A stretch of 64,000 bases of DNA from Leptodactylus fallax (lineage: Eukaryota > Chordata > Amphibia > Anura > Leptodactylidae). Both the position numbers and the translations under genes were made by a program. Under the pieces are notes generated by a model. It searched no databases. It had not been told where the DNA came from and saw only the letters and a program-made list of their open reading frames with translations. This document shows, piece after piece, positions 1 through 10,555 of this stretch. The stretch is from contig CAMRHE010000028.1 of NCBI GenBank assembly GCA_947044405.1, positions 7,710,001 to 7,774,000 on the forward strand, read 5' to 3'. Position 1 is the stretch's first letter. Each line of letters begins with the position of its first letter.

Positions 1-615
1 CACATTGTACATAGTGTCCTATCTGCAGGTTATAGAGCAGGAGGAGCTGAGCACATTGTACATAGTGTCCTATCTGCAGGTTATAGAGCAGGAGGAGCTG
101 AGCAGATTGTACATAGTGTCCTATCTGCAGGTTATAGAGCAGGAGGAGCAGAGCAGATTGTACATAGTGCCCTATCTGCAGGTTATAGAGCAGGAGGAGC
201 TGAGCAGATTGTACATAGTGTCCTATCTGCAGGTTATAGAGCAGGAGGAGCTGAGCAGATTGTACATAGTGTCCTATCTGCAGGTTATAGAGCAGGAGGA
301 GCTGAGCAGATTGTATATAGTGTCCTATCTGCAGGTTATAGAGCAGGAGGAGCTGAGCAGATTGTACATAGTGTCCTATCTGCAGGTTATAGAGCAGGAG
401 AAGCAGATTATACATAGTGTCCTATCTGCAGGTTATAGAGCAGGAGGAGCTGAGCAGATTGTACATAGTGGCCTATCTGCAGGTTATAGGGCAGGAGGAG
501 CTGAGCAGATTGTACATAGTGTCCTATCTGCAGGTTATAGAGCAGGAGGAGCTGAGCAGATAGTACATAGTGTCCTGCCTGCAGGTTATAGAGCAGGAGG
601 AACGGAGCAGATTGA
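1..615. repeat. 51-bp minisatellite, about 12 copies, running off the window edge
   Basis: The unit reads TACATAGTGTCCTATCTGCAGG followed by TTATAGAGCAGGAGGAGCTGAGCAGATTG in variants, with a period of 51 bp. One unit around 392-415 has a 5-bp deletion that shifts the frame. Because 51 is a multiple of 3, an open frame of 243 codons runs through it; it is repeat-derived and not a gene. The true left end lies outside the window. Confidence 0.95.
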
Positions 616-1101
616 TACATATTATTGTGGGAAAAGATTCAGTATAACTTGTAAATTATTAACTTTAATTCTTACTCACTGCAGACTAAAGAGTCCAGTG
701 GGTGGTTCTACTGCTATATCTGCAACCACACACTAAGGGCAAGTTCACACAGCAGATCGAATTTCCCTGAAGATTGGCCATAATGCCTTTTTCCAAGGAA
801 AACTCTACAGACTTTCTGTGAAAAGTGTCTTTACTGCAGCGGTTTTTGGCTGTGGCTCGCTACGTGGGGCCTTAGCCTTACTTGTAACTTTTTTTTCTTT
901 ACTACAGACCATGATATGTGAAATCAGTTCTGATTTTTTTATGGTTTTCTGTATAATAAGATTTGAACTTAAAGAAACCCAGGAATTTGCGAAGCACTGG
1001 GTGACAATTGCAGATAATGCTTTGTGACCATGCTGATCCTCTAAGGTCACTTACACAATACAACATGTAACCTACATCTTATATACACGGACCTTGTAGG
1101 T
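616..1101. other. Intron with one MITE end
   Basis: No exon is recognised. Positions 790-880 carry one end of the family whose terminus reads GGCTAAGGCCCCACGTAGCG (seen here as its reverse complement). The family recurs at 34.1-34.4, 47.7-47.9, 51.2 and 52.3-52.6 kb. Confidence 0.6.
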
Positions 1102-1259
1102 CAGGGGTAGGCAACCTTCGGCACTCCAGCTGCTGTAAAACTACAACTCCCAGCATGCATACTTGCTCTGCTATTCTTGGAAATCCCATGCAAGTGAATG
1201 GAGCATGTTGGGAGTTGTAGTTTCACAGCATCTGGAGTGCCGAAGGTTGCTGATCCCTG
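1102..1259. mobile_element. Palindromic MITE (CAGGGGTAGGCAACC termini)
   Basis: The 158-bp inverted repeat starts CAGGGGTAGGCAACCTTCGG and ends in its imperfect complement GGTTGCTGATCCCTG. The arms also share CTACAACTCCCAGCATG and its complement. It has no coding capacity and would fold into one long hairpin. Similar short arms are widespread in frogs and fish. A target duplication was not clear. A related arm fragment lies near 19566-19600. Confidence 0.75.
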
Positions 1260-2174
1260 TAGGTGATCACTTATGGAAGGGCTCAGATGTGTCTTTGGGG
1301 ATCTGGTCAAATTTACCTTTTGCATCACTGTCGGATCATCTTAAGTAGACCCAAGACACTTTGCAGCATTTACATAGGAAAGATACTATACAGACTTATG
1401 AAAATAGAGCAGAGGTTTGGCCGCAGGGCTCGGGGTCTCCATTGGCCTCTAAACCGTGTACATTTGTCCAATATAAGGGATTAGAAGATCCTCATGACAT
1501 TGCATTTTTATAAATTCTTCGGCAACTGTAAACATTTATGAGGTTTTTTGCGCCTCGGGCCTCGGCTATATGTCCCCAGTGAAATCACAAGCCGCATTTT
1601 CATGAAAATGAATTCAGTGTTTGTTTTTTCTTCTATGACCATTGACTAATACATGCAGAAATTTCTGTGCTGAAAATATCTGAAATACCCATTTTCTGTG
1701 TTAGATACTATTTTTCCTATGCTCACTGAGTGTCCTGTTGTGAGACATTGAAGGGCACAGCGGGAATCTCGGAGCTATTTTAAAGGGAGTGCGCAGTTAT
1801 AGATATCTTGCGGCGCTGCAGCGGCTTTAACATTTGTATTTTTAAGAGCTACAAAGAGCAAATATATTCTCCGAATTTACAAGTCATTTTATAGTTAAAC
1901 ATCGCTTAGAAACCCACAAGGAGTCTTCAGGTAAGAAGTATTAGTATCACTTACAAATCACAGGTCCGCATAGAACACAGCAAATTCCAGGTCTTAATCC
2001 ATCTCTGACCCCAGATTCACCTTTTTGGATTTTTTTCCTAAATTCTTTTAATTTATTGACACATTTTGAGCCTTTTTAGATATAAGATGTGCATGTGAAA
2101 TGCCTTGATATTGGGATTGTTGATCCCTATACTATGTTTTTCTTTTCTGAGGGGTGAAAATACTTAAAAAATAC

Positions 2175-2691
2175 TAAGGGGGCGTTCACACTACCGTTGG
2201 TGACCGTCAGTAGTGTCCGTAGCTATTGTCCATTACAAGATTTTAGCATCGGACACTGGCTGAACCGTCATAAATCCGTAAAATTTCCATTCATTTCAAT
2301 GGGTTTTTATATTATGTCCGTTAGTGTCCGTTTACACCCAATCCGTCAGAAGTCTGTTTTTTTCTGCGGACAAAAAATCCTACATGCAGGACTTTTTTAT
2401 CCATTTGGAAAAACAGATTCTTGATGGACAGCAAGTGTCCCTTATTTTTTTAACATTGAAGTCTATGGGTAACGGACAGTAACTGATAACCACCAGTTAT
2501 TGTCCGTTATTTTATGTCCATTTTGTTTCTGCGCATGCTCAGAAAGCAGAAACAAACAAAAAAAATGGACAGTGTTAAAAAACGGACACTAACTGATGCT
2601 AACTGATGCTAATGTGTCCGTTTTTTTTTAATTGATCCATTAATTGACACCTTCATAATGGTAGCCAACAGTAGTGTGAACCCTGCCTAAG
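2175..2691. mobile_element. Inverted-repeat MITE, GTTCACACTAC family, copy 1
   Basis: Termini read AAGGGGGCGTTCACACTACC and, at the far end, the complement-like GTAGTGTGAACCCTGCCTAA. The interior repeats GTCCGT/ACGGAC in both orientations. A second copy lies at 22893-23465 in the opposite orientation. It is non-autonomous, with no transposase remnant. Confidence 0.75.
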
Positions 2692-2869
2692 AAAAATTTA
2701 CATGCTATATTTAACCCCTTCAGGACGAGGCCAATTTTTGTGTTTTATATATATATTTAATGTATGGGGCGTCGCGATTATGGGAATACCAGATACAGGT
2801 ACCTTATACAATTTTCTCCAAAATTCATTATTGCCTACCAGCACTAAACTGGCAAGCAGAGCCTAATAG

Positions 2870-3265
2870 GGTCGTAAAGGGAATTTGTTGCCAATTTTTT
2901 TATTTATTTAATAAAACCAGATAACGAAATGTATCACTTTTTTCTAAACTGTTTTTATTTTTTTTATTGTAGATTTTTTTTTTATTCTATTTTCTGTATA
3001 TGGTTATGGGGCGGCCATCTTGCCTGAGCTTCTATTTTGCTCTGTTAACTGCATTTAGTGATATGCTTTACAGCATAGTCATGACCGTAGGCAGCAATAG
3101 TTTGGTGCGACTAATTGAGGTCTTTGGGAAAGTTTTCCAGACATGCTCTGTGCAGGGAGGGGGAGGAGATAAGCGGTGACATCATCTAGTGTCAGTAGTG
3201 GATGCAATGATGGGTCAGTGGTGTTATCTATAGAGGTGTTATCTTCTATTGTGATATATTGAGAT
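2870..3265. repeat. Dispersed repeat (GACATCATCTA...GTTATCTATAGAGG family)
   Basis: This stretch shares long blocks with 21735-22075: GCCATCTTGCCTGAGC, GCTTTACAGCATAGTCATG, TGATGGGTCA and GGTGTTATCTATAGAGGTG. Shorter copies occur at 51385-51500 and, reversed, at about 31430-31565. It is an old interspersed element of unknown class; no coding region was seen. Confidence 0.65.
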
Positions 3266-3865
3266 AGTCAGCCAATCCTGGGGATCTTTAGTGATGGCAG
3301 CCTTGGAAACCTATGTTAGACCCCATCTGTAATGGCAAAGCACTAGCGCACTGTAATTTTATTGTCGGGACTGCTGATGGGATGACAAAGAGAGGCCCCT
3401 CAGAAGCTTCACTGGATATATGGCGTCTAAGAGGTTAAACTGGGAGGTAATGTGATGTAACTGCTAGTTAAATTGCCTTACATGCTTTGCTTTGCTCCTG
3501 AGTTACAGTCTGTAGTACAGTTGAGAGCTGCATTCACAAATGAGAGCTGAAATCTCCAGCGATTCCTTGCTGCTTCAGTGCCAGGATGGAGCATACTCTG
3601 GCCATTTGCTCTGTGGGGAGTGTTACAAGACGTGTTTCTTGCCTGCAGTGCACATGTGTGTCACCGCTGTGTCCATTCACTGGAGATGTACATAGGACAA
3701 ATTCTAGAAGGTAAAAAGTCGTTCGCCAGCATACATCTCGTATCAGCCCAAGCACAGAAAAAAAAGACAAATCCTATACATTACATTGCTGACCTGCCCC
3801 TACATGTTTGGAGCACAAATGTAAATTTATAGCAAAAAATAAAAAATAAAGGTAAACCATCTTAC

Positions 3866-4258
3866 CCTTTTAATTCTCAGGTCGCTGGGTTGTGGCATGG
3901 GTTCTTCAGAGGTATTTTTGTTCCCTGGTTTGAGTCCATCAGAAGAGGGGGCTCCAAGCTTCAAGCTGACATCCTTATTGGATGGAGAAAGCAAACTAGT
4001 GGGTTTGGTAGTGGAGACCAGTCCTGTACATTGTATTACACTTGTGTGTTTGTTCACAGCCTCCTCCTTGGCCTGAGAGCTTTGGAATATAAAAGGAAGA
4101 TGCTGGGACAAAACCTGAGGATGTTTTTGCTGGGACTGGAATGGTGAGCGGTTCTGGGAATCGGGAACAAGAGGTAACTGCTGGTGTACACGTTTTTCCG
4201 GCAACTTCTCCACTTGGTTTCCATCTGTTTTCAGGTCGGGGATGTTATGAATTAGCAC
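3866..4258 (-). CDS. baz2b: BAZ2B sixth coding exon (Gln/Ser-rich)
   Basis: Acceptor TTTTTAG ends at 4259. The exon starts in phase 0 with VLIHNIPDLKTDGNQVEKLP and continues with QQKHPQVLSQHLPFIFQSSQ, AKEEAVNKHTSVIQCTGLVS and KPGNKNTSEE, ending LRIKR at 3866 before donor GTAAGA. These match the BAZ2B block HPQVLSQ-LPFIFQSSQAKEE-VNKHTSVIQ-TGLVS closely; the Leu-Pro-Phe-Ile-Phe core looks like a conserved short linear motif. At 131 codons it is the largest exon here. The following exon (EQYKQ... in mammals) was not found between 1 and 3865 and must lie outside the window. Confidence 0.96.
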
Positions 4259-4550
4259 CTAAAAATAAATAAAGGAAATGTCATATTTCTTAAAGAATAA
4301 TGACACGAATACACAGCTGCGTTCCTCGCACCGGCCCCCGGAATAGCTCCTGTACAAACAGCAGTAAAAAAGAACTTTTATTTCCACATGTGATCACAAA
4401 GGATCCTACATTTTTTGGATTATTCAGCATTTCAGGCCTGTAGGATTTGTACAAAAGAAAGAATTATGGCTAAACAAGTCACATCAAGTGCATATGCATT
4501 GAAAAAAATATATATTTTCTTTTTTCAGACTTAAAAGGAGTGAGTCACCT

Positions 4551-4940
4551 GAACCCAGAACCAGCATTTCACCCCAGCCCTGCAGATAGATAGGTTAGTG
4601 TCACCAGAACCAGCATATCACCCCAGCCCTGCAGATAGATAGGTTAGTGTCACCAGAACCAGCATATCACCCCAGCCCTGCAGATAGATAGGTTAGTGTC
4701 ACCAGAACCAGCATATCACCCCCGCCCTGCAGATAGATAGGTTAGTGTCACCAGACCCAGCATATCACCCCAGCCCTGCAGATAGATAGGCTAGTGTCAC
4801 CAGAACCAGCATATCACCCCAGCCCTGCAGATAGATAGGTTAGTGTCACCAGAACCAGCATATCACCCCAGCCCTGCAGATAGATAGGTTAGTGTCACCA
4901 GAACCAGCATATCACCCCAGCCCTGCAGATAGATAGGTTA
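4551..4940 (-). repeat. 49-bp minisatellite, 8 copies (locus A)
   Basis: Eight units spaced exactly 49 bp (the GCAGATAGATAGG block starts at about 4582, 4631 and so on to 4925). On the minus strand each unit reads GCTGGGGTGATATGCTGG then TTCTGGTGACACTAACC then TATCTATCTGCAGG. The same unit forms the arrays at 37.2-39.2 and 40.4-41.7 kb on the plus strand. The high-numbered end of the last exon's intron is only about 290 bp away. The array is preceded by TTAAAAGGAGTGAGTCACCT (4531), which looks like a transposon terminus. Confidence 0.95.
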
Positions 4941-5467
4941 GAGTGATATGCTGGGCTCTTGTGTTTTCATAGGACCACTCAGTTAAAGCTGATCTGGTTA
5001 TTAGGAATATTTTATAATCTATCCATTTTAGATTAGAGATTTCATAGATTAAGTTTTCTGTCTAGCAGCAGATCAGGCTCACAGAAAGGTCAAGTGTTAT
5101 TAATTTAAGGTGCATTTTCTTTAAGTGACTTTGTTGGCCTGAGTCCTGTTCACAGACCTGGATTAAGAAGTTAACTAACAAATGGTAGTGAATTGATTAA
5201 CCATTTGGAGCCTGTGGAGGTGCATTATCAGGGGAATTTGCTAAATTCAATATTGATTTGTTTTACTAATGGACCAACAGACAAGTAGCACAACCAGCGC
5301 TGAACGTCATAAATCGTCTTGTGATCGCCATGATTGGTGGCTTCTCACTTACACATCACTTAGCTTACTAAAATAAAATGTCTTCATCGGTCCATCTGGT
5401 ATAAACTCACATGTATGGTAATAACCTAACCCTAGCTGAGCTGGACCTTGAATGAGAACCTGTGATC

Positions 5468-5645
5468 CAGAGGCGTAATTTGAAGCTCCTGGACCCCAGT
5501 GCAGAGTCTGGAACAGGGCCCCTATCTACCTTGTGCCATGTGAATAGTGTTATATTTTATGTGATAGAGGGACTTTTGGGGCCCCCTCAGAGTCCAGGGC
5601 CCAGTAGCAACTGTTAATGCTGTACCCCCTTTTGCTACACCCCTG
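5468..5645. mobile_element. hAT-like MITE with 8-bp target duplication
   Basis: The element starts CAGAGGCGTAATTTGAAGCT and ends TTTGCTACACCCCTG. It is flanked by CTGTGATC on the left and CTGTGAGC on the right (7 of 8 identical), the size expected for hAT-type insertion. Its interior of GGGCCC-rich arms is non-coding. Related CAGGCCC/GGGGCCCC fragments occur near 32210-32340 and 63675-63740. Confidence 0.7.
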
Positions 5646-6107
5646 CTGTGAGCATGGCTAAACTGCTGTAAGACACACTAAATCATACACAACTGTAATT
5701 TACACCAAGATGGGGTGTATCTGTAAAGTCTTGGTACCCTCACCGATATCACAGAGCCTTATTCACCTTGACTTTTATTGTTTGCTGACTCTAGATGACA
5801 ATTGAAAGCACCACACACACCCAGGGCGATTTACTAATCTAAATGGTCTTAAATTATGGCACACGTTATGGCTAAGAAACATTTTTCCCCTCGCCCCAAC
5901 AAGGGACTTGCCAGAAAGTGAGCAAGGCTTAATATGTTCCAATGTGTGCCAGTAGTGTGCCAAAATTATGGTGCATAACTGTGTTGTAAGGTAAACTAAG
6001 AGATGGTAAAAAATACAGAGTCTTAAAATGCACCAGATTTATCAACCAGCATAAGGCACTGTGATAAATCTGACACAAATCGGACACATTTTTTAAGACT
6101 GTCTACT

Positions 6108-6346
6108 CTAAGGATGCATTCACATCGGCATCCTTTGAGATGTTCGTCTGGTCCGTCATAGGATTAAAGATGGATAACAACAGATTCTCAGGGACCCCAT
6201 TGGTTATAATGGGATCCATTGAATATCTGCAATTTTTCTACTGACACCATTGGTCAAAAAATTCCTGCCTGCAGAACAATTTGTCTGCAATTTTAGACGG
6301 ACTCTGTTCCGGACGAACACTGTCGCAGATATGAATGTAACCTTAG
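6108..6346. mobile_element. Palindromic MITE (GCATTCACATCGGC ends)
   Basis: The left end CTAAGGATGCATTCACATCG and the right end ATATGAATGTAACCTTAG are imperfect inverted repeats around a non-coding 239-bp core containing CCATTGGTTATAATGGGATCC. No target duplication was resolved. Confidence 0.6.
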
Positions 6347-6584
6347 TTTACAATGTTGAAACCTAAGTTAGTAAATTTACCCACTGTGTTTAGTGATTGC
6401 CACTTAACTATTCATTTGAGGCAAGACTTCATCTTGCCAAGAAGCTTTTGACAGAGATGAGACCAACCAATTATAGTTCCACTTCCTTTCCCAAGATGAA
6501 TGGAGTATATATTCTCGTCTCAGCATCAGTAAGTCAAAGCCTCTACAGCCATGTGCCCTATGAAACAAAATCTTTAGGTTTGAC

Positions 6585-6983
6585 CAGGGCTGTGGAGTCG
6601 GTACGCCAAAGCCCCGACTCCGACTCCTCAATTTCCCCTGACTCCGACTCCAACTCCGACTCCGACTCCACCAAAATAGGCACCGACTCCGACTCCACAG
6701 CCCTGGTTATAGCTAAACCTTATAGGTTCACTCAGAACTCAGTCCCATCATTATATGAGGAATAGAACAGACCTTTACAGGACATTTCATCATTTTCAAC
6801 ATTTCATCATTTTCCCAAATTCTTATGAAAATATATTCAGCACATACTGCATTGTACTACTAACTGTACCAATTTATTATATATTTTGGGAGTCGGAGTC
6901 GGTCCATTTTATACCGACTCCGACTCCACCAAAATAGGCACCGACTCCGACTCCACGACTCCGACTCCGACTCCACAGCCCTG
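6585..6983. mobile_element. hAT-like MITE, GACTCC-rich, perfect 8-bp target duplication
   Basis: The element begins CAGGGCTGTGGAGTCGG and ends CCGACTCCACAGCCCTG. The flanks are GGTTTGAC at 6577-6584 and GGTTTGAC at 6984-6991, an exact 8-bp duplication. Internal terminus-like sequences (…CCACAGCCCTGG near 6698-6710 and GGAGTCGGAGTCGG near 6890-6903) suggest two partial copies or an internal rearrangement. The GACTCC/GAGTCGG runs give SDSDSD-type open frames that are not genes. Confidence 0.85.
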
Positions 6984-7160
6984 GGTTTGACCCAATTGAA
7001 TAATTTTGAGCACAAGGGAATATTTTGCTATGTATGAAGCAGAACTGCAGAAGGTGTTACTATGTCACAGACAGCTCCGATCATTAACTCTGAGGATAGA
7101 CAAATGGACATGTTATGTTCTATGCATCTGATGTAGAATGAGGCGGATAAGATTTTGTAC

Positions 7161-7349
7161 CTTGCTCTTATTTTTGTTTTGTGCTTCATTCTCAGATTCG
7201 GAGTCATCATCGTCACTCTCTTCTATGCTTTGGTCCTCTTCCTCTAAGTCGTCAGAATCGCTGCTACTGGCTCCATCACTTGATGTATCGGATGAAGACC
7301 CGGACTCGCTGGAGCTGGAGCTTTCAACTGTTTTTTTCCTTTGTTTTTG
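7161..7349 (-). CDS. baz2b: BAZ2B fifth coding exon (acidic serine stretch)
   Basis: The exon lies between acceptor CTGTAG (ending at 7350) and donor GTACAA (7160-7155), with phase 0 at both ends. The 63 codons read QKQRKKTVESSSSSESGSSS, then a Ser/Asp region ending SSDSDDLEEEDQSIEESDDD, then DSESENEAQNKNKSK. This is the SSSDSDDLEEDEEEEDQSIEES region of BAZ2B, with a shorter acidic run than in mammals. It is basic at its start and strongly acidic in the middle, and probably a casein-kinase-2-type phosphorylation region (inference). Its 189-nt symmetric phase means that skipping it would keep the frame. Confidence 0.95.
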
Positions 7350-8615
7350 CTACAGAAAATAATAAGTGATCTTCTTAACAGAATTTTACTAATGCAAAAT
7401 GATCAATATGAAATGCAACACGATCCTAATGAATGGGGTCTGATGGGGGAGGATGTGTCCTTGGCCAGTGTATGTGGAGGCAGGATTATTCTTAGAAACA
7501 TTTTTCTGGGAAAACTCCTTTATGCCAGAGCCCCACGTAGTGTAAACGCCACAGATGTGAGGAACAAGTTGTCACCTTTCTTCATGTTAATGAAAATCAA
7601 CCAGAGCTGCTGAAACCTGTAATACTGATGAATTTCTATAATTCCTATTGAATTCTAAGAACATTTTGTAAAGTGACCAGAAAAAGATTTTTGGCACCAG
7701 AATGTCGACATTTAATCAGACTTTATAAAGTCTGATAAATGTTCCACCCAACTAAATAGGCCAAATTCAATCCAAAACTTCAGGCATGATATACAGGAAC
7801 ACTTATTCTTACAGAAGCATGGTTGGTTATTTTTATTTATTCAATATATATATATAATTTAGCCAGTATGACCTTATTTAATCCTCCTCTTCAGTAAGGT
7901 CATGTGACTCTCACTCTGGCCTGATAAAATCTACAGGAGTTAATGCGCAGGTCTCTATATGATGGACTGTACCACACAGGCTCTCCACAGGGGGGGACAG
8001 AAATTTCTGTCACTAACTCCTCAAGAGAAGACTTTTCCTGTCACACAGCTATAAGGAAGGAGCTCACAGCTTGGCCTCCCTGACTCTATACTAATAGGCT
8101 CTTAGATTATTTAGGAAAATATAGAGAGAAGGATAAGTAGAGTAGATTCACATGATGGAAATTGCCGCTGATTTTGATGCAGATTCTGGGGCTAATCAGT
8201 GAGTAAACACATAGGGTTGCACAGGGTCGGAAAGTGGATTCTTCTTCAGTTTCCAGCATGTGAATAGGACTTTACACTGCCCCACAGCAGGCAGATCTAA
8301 TACAGTCTCTAGCTGCCCAGGTGATGCTCTGCTGATGCATCATGGGATTGATAGCAGACCAAAGAGAAAGAGAAATATGAAAGGCAAAATGGCATCTGAT
8401 CAGGAGTCAAGAAAAGCTGGATTGTAGGGATATGAGGGCAGTATATCTCAGTGACCGACAGTCAGGTGATGGGGCAGAGAAAAAAGAGTTTTGTTGGAGC
8501 TCTTCTTTAACATACCAAGCAAATCCTTTGTGCCATTTCTCCTAATTTATGTAATAAAAATGGTAAAAAAAAAAAACCAAAGCCTATTTGGTGTAAGTCC
8601 CTGAGTATGCCAAAC
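7350..8615. other. BAZ2B intron between fourth and fifth coding exons
   Basis: 1.27 kb with no exon and no clear mobile element; a TA-rich tract lies at about 7840-7860. Confidence 0.5.
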
Positions 8616-8800
8616 CTTATCTTTATTCTTTTCACTTCTTCCGTCTGATTTGCTTTGCTCCTGGTTGCTCGCACGGCTTCCCACTCCGGAGCTTGCGCTC
8701 TTCACTTGTCCCGGACTATTAGTGGTAGTGGTTGATAAGACAGAGGTGCAGTTACTGGTCACTAGTGTAGGGCTACCGCCATTTATAGATCCATTCATAC
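8616..8800 (-). CDS. baz2b: BAZ2B fourth coding exon (Ser/Thr-rich)
   Basis: Acceptor CTCACAG ends at 8801. The exon starts GT-ATG, completing Gly, and encodes MNGSINGGSPTLVTS, a Ser/Thr-rich stretch, then NQEQSKSDGRSEKNKDK. It ends in phase 0 at 8616. This matches the VNGSING...NQEQSK...KIKDK segment of BAZ2B. The donor starts GTTTGG, an unusually poor U1 match, so the boundary rests on phase, homology and the next exon's start. The segment is disordered and ends in a Lys-rich tract. Confidence 0.92.
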
Positions 8801-9140
8801 CTGTGAGTACGAAGAAGACTGAGTTATGATACACATAAAATGTACACAATATAAAAATGAAAGAAAAAGAGTCCTCAAGACACTTCACAAAGGAACAAAC
8901 AAATATACCAAGTGCAATGATATAGTAGACTGTGAGAAGTAAATGAGATGTACTAATTACATCTGTATAGCTTAACTAATGACTGTAATTATCATAATAA
9001 CAAGACGCCGATACAACCGTGATGACTGGAATTATAATGGCTGTTTATTTCATTAAAACCCCCAAATTATTAATCATCAAGTTCACAAATTTATACAGAA
9101 TCGCCATCCAACTGAGACGTGTGCACAGTCTATACCGTAC

Positions 9141-9299
9141 CCTTCTCGGCTCCTCCACGGTTGTTTTTCCCAGTGCTACGTAGATGAAAGGAGGAATCAT
9201 GATTCTGGGATGGGGGTGTAAATATGGGCGGGATTCCGAGCAAAGGAGGGAAGAAAGCAGCGCGGGTGTGCGGGTCTGTCGCTCTCCACCATTCTGCAC
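9141..9299 (-). CDS. baz2b: BAZ2B third coding exon (aromatic/proline-rich)
   Basis: The exon is bounded by acceptor AG (9301-9300, after a T-run) and donor GTACGG (9140-9135). Both ends are phase 1. The frame starting GCA-GAA-TGG-TGG gives AEWWRATDPHTRAAFFPPLL, then GIPPIFTPPSQNHDSSFHLR, then STGKNNRGGAEK. This corresponds to the AEWWRTTDAHTR...FFPPLLGIPP segment of BAZ2B. No catalytic domain is present. A longer open frame over the same DNA (9045-9299) is out of phase and is only a shadow. The donor has a weak +3 to +6 match to the U1 consensus. Confidence 0.93.
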
Positions 9300-10084
9300 C
9301 TCGAAAAAAAAAAGTAAAATCTTCTAGTTATACATTATATATACACATCACATGGACATCATAGACAATGCATCTATAAAATATATCACGGGGATAATAA
9401 ACCTTCTATGGACCCTCGTCTGTCACACAAACATGGCAGGCAATAATGAGTGGGAATAATCACTAAAAACTGTGATGACTTGTCCTGATGGGTATGGAAG
9501 AATTGAGGTGCCCATACAACTTCAATAGCTGTCAGCTGAACAACTGCTTGGAAGACAGCTATTCCTTCTGACCCCCATAGACATGCACCCCTGGCTTAGC
9601 TGAGGGTGTGTTGGTAAGAGGGTAGTAAGCAGAACACCTCTGGAGGTGGCTTATCTCCCCAGAGGACAAAAGGATTTGCACTGAAATTTCAACGTGCCTG
9701 ATCCCTGTTTCCCTGACATCATCGGGGGAAACTCAGGAAGCCCCTATACAAGTAAGTTAGTTTTCCAGTCCTGGATTTGGCTGGATATGCTCGAATTTGT
9801 ATGGAGAACTTATGTAGTAAGAATATATCCACATGGTGCAAAACACAGCTGAGAAATACTAAGAAACCCATTGCACAATTGACAACCAATACAGAGTCTC
9901 AGGGGCTCCAATGCAGTTCTGTTCATATCCAGAAAATGCCAGATGGGACTCACATGCTCGGACACCCACCAGTGGGACACATGGAAGAGAGACGGCCTCA
10001 TTACAAAACCAAAAAGGCCTCTTCATTACAAGTATAACTAATGTAATAATATAACTAACTCCTCAGTCCTTCATGAGAACAAAT

Positions 10085-10555
10085 TCAGAAACCCAAAAAT
10101 CTGCGCAGCAAGAATGCTCCCAGAAACAGAAGGGTTAATAATTTATTGTTATCAATTACCACAATGAAGTGAATGTAGAAAAGAGAAATGTAAATTCCAT
10201 CAATAGTTGGTGTGACCTTTGCTTTCTTCTCGGTACAGACAGTATATGGCAGAACTGGGCAGGGAGGTTGTTGCCGCCGCCATCTTGGAGAACTAAGCAC
10301 AGATCTTCTGAGGATGTAGGCATGCTCCAATCCTTCAATCTTGAGATCAGGGCTATATCTGTGGGGGCCGGATCATCACTTCCAGGACTCCTCCTCCAAA
10401 GGGCAAAGGTCACACCAAATATTGATAGAATTTACATTTCTCTTTTCTTCATTCAGAAAAATAAACTATTAACCCTTCTATTTCTGAAAGTATTCTTACT
10501 GCGCAGCATTTATCTACACTTCCCTAAAACTTCTGCACTGTACTGTAACTATTGC
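10085..10555. mobile_element. Tc1/mariner-derived palindromic remnant
   Basis: The two ends are inverted copies: AACAGAAGGGTTAATAATTT (10118 on) against AAACTATTAACCCTTCTATT (10463 on), with GGTCACACCAAATATTGAT near 10406. Between them the minus strand (about 10338-10200) reads LKDWSMPTSSEDLCLVLQDG followed by GGNNLPAQFC, the C-terminal end of a Tc1-type transposase. A sister copy of this coding piece lies at 26243-26413. The element is dead: only a fragment of the transposase is left. Confidence 0.75.

Noticed and set aside
3534..3832. Overlapping small frames just downstream of the sixth BAZ2B exon
   Set aside because: Neither matches the expected next BAZ2B exon (EQYKQAFPSQLKKQ in mammals), and they lack suitable splice sites.
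6397..6765. Open frame with SDSDS repeats resembling an acidic protein
   Set aside because: The repeats come from the GACTCC-rich ends of a hAT-like MITE with clear target duplication.
9045..9299. 84-codon minus-strand frame over the third BAZ2B coding exon
   Set aside because: It is out of phase with the exon; the frame matching BAZ2B and its splice phases is a different one.
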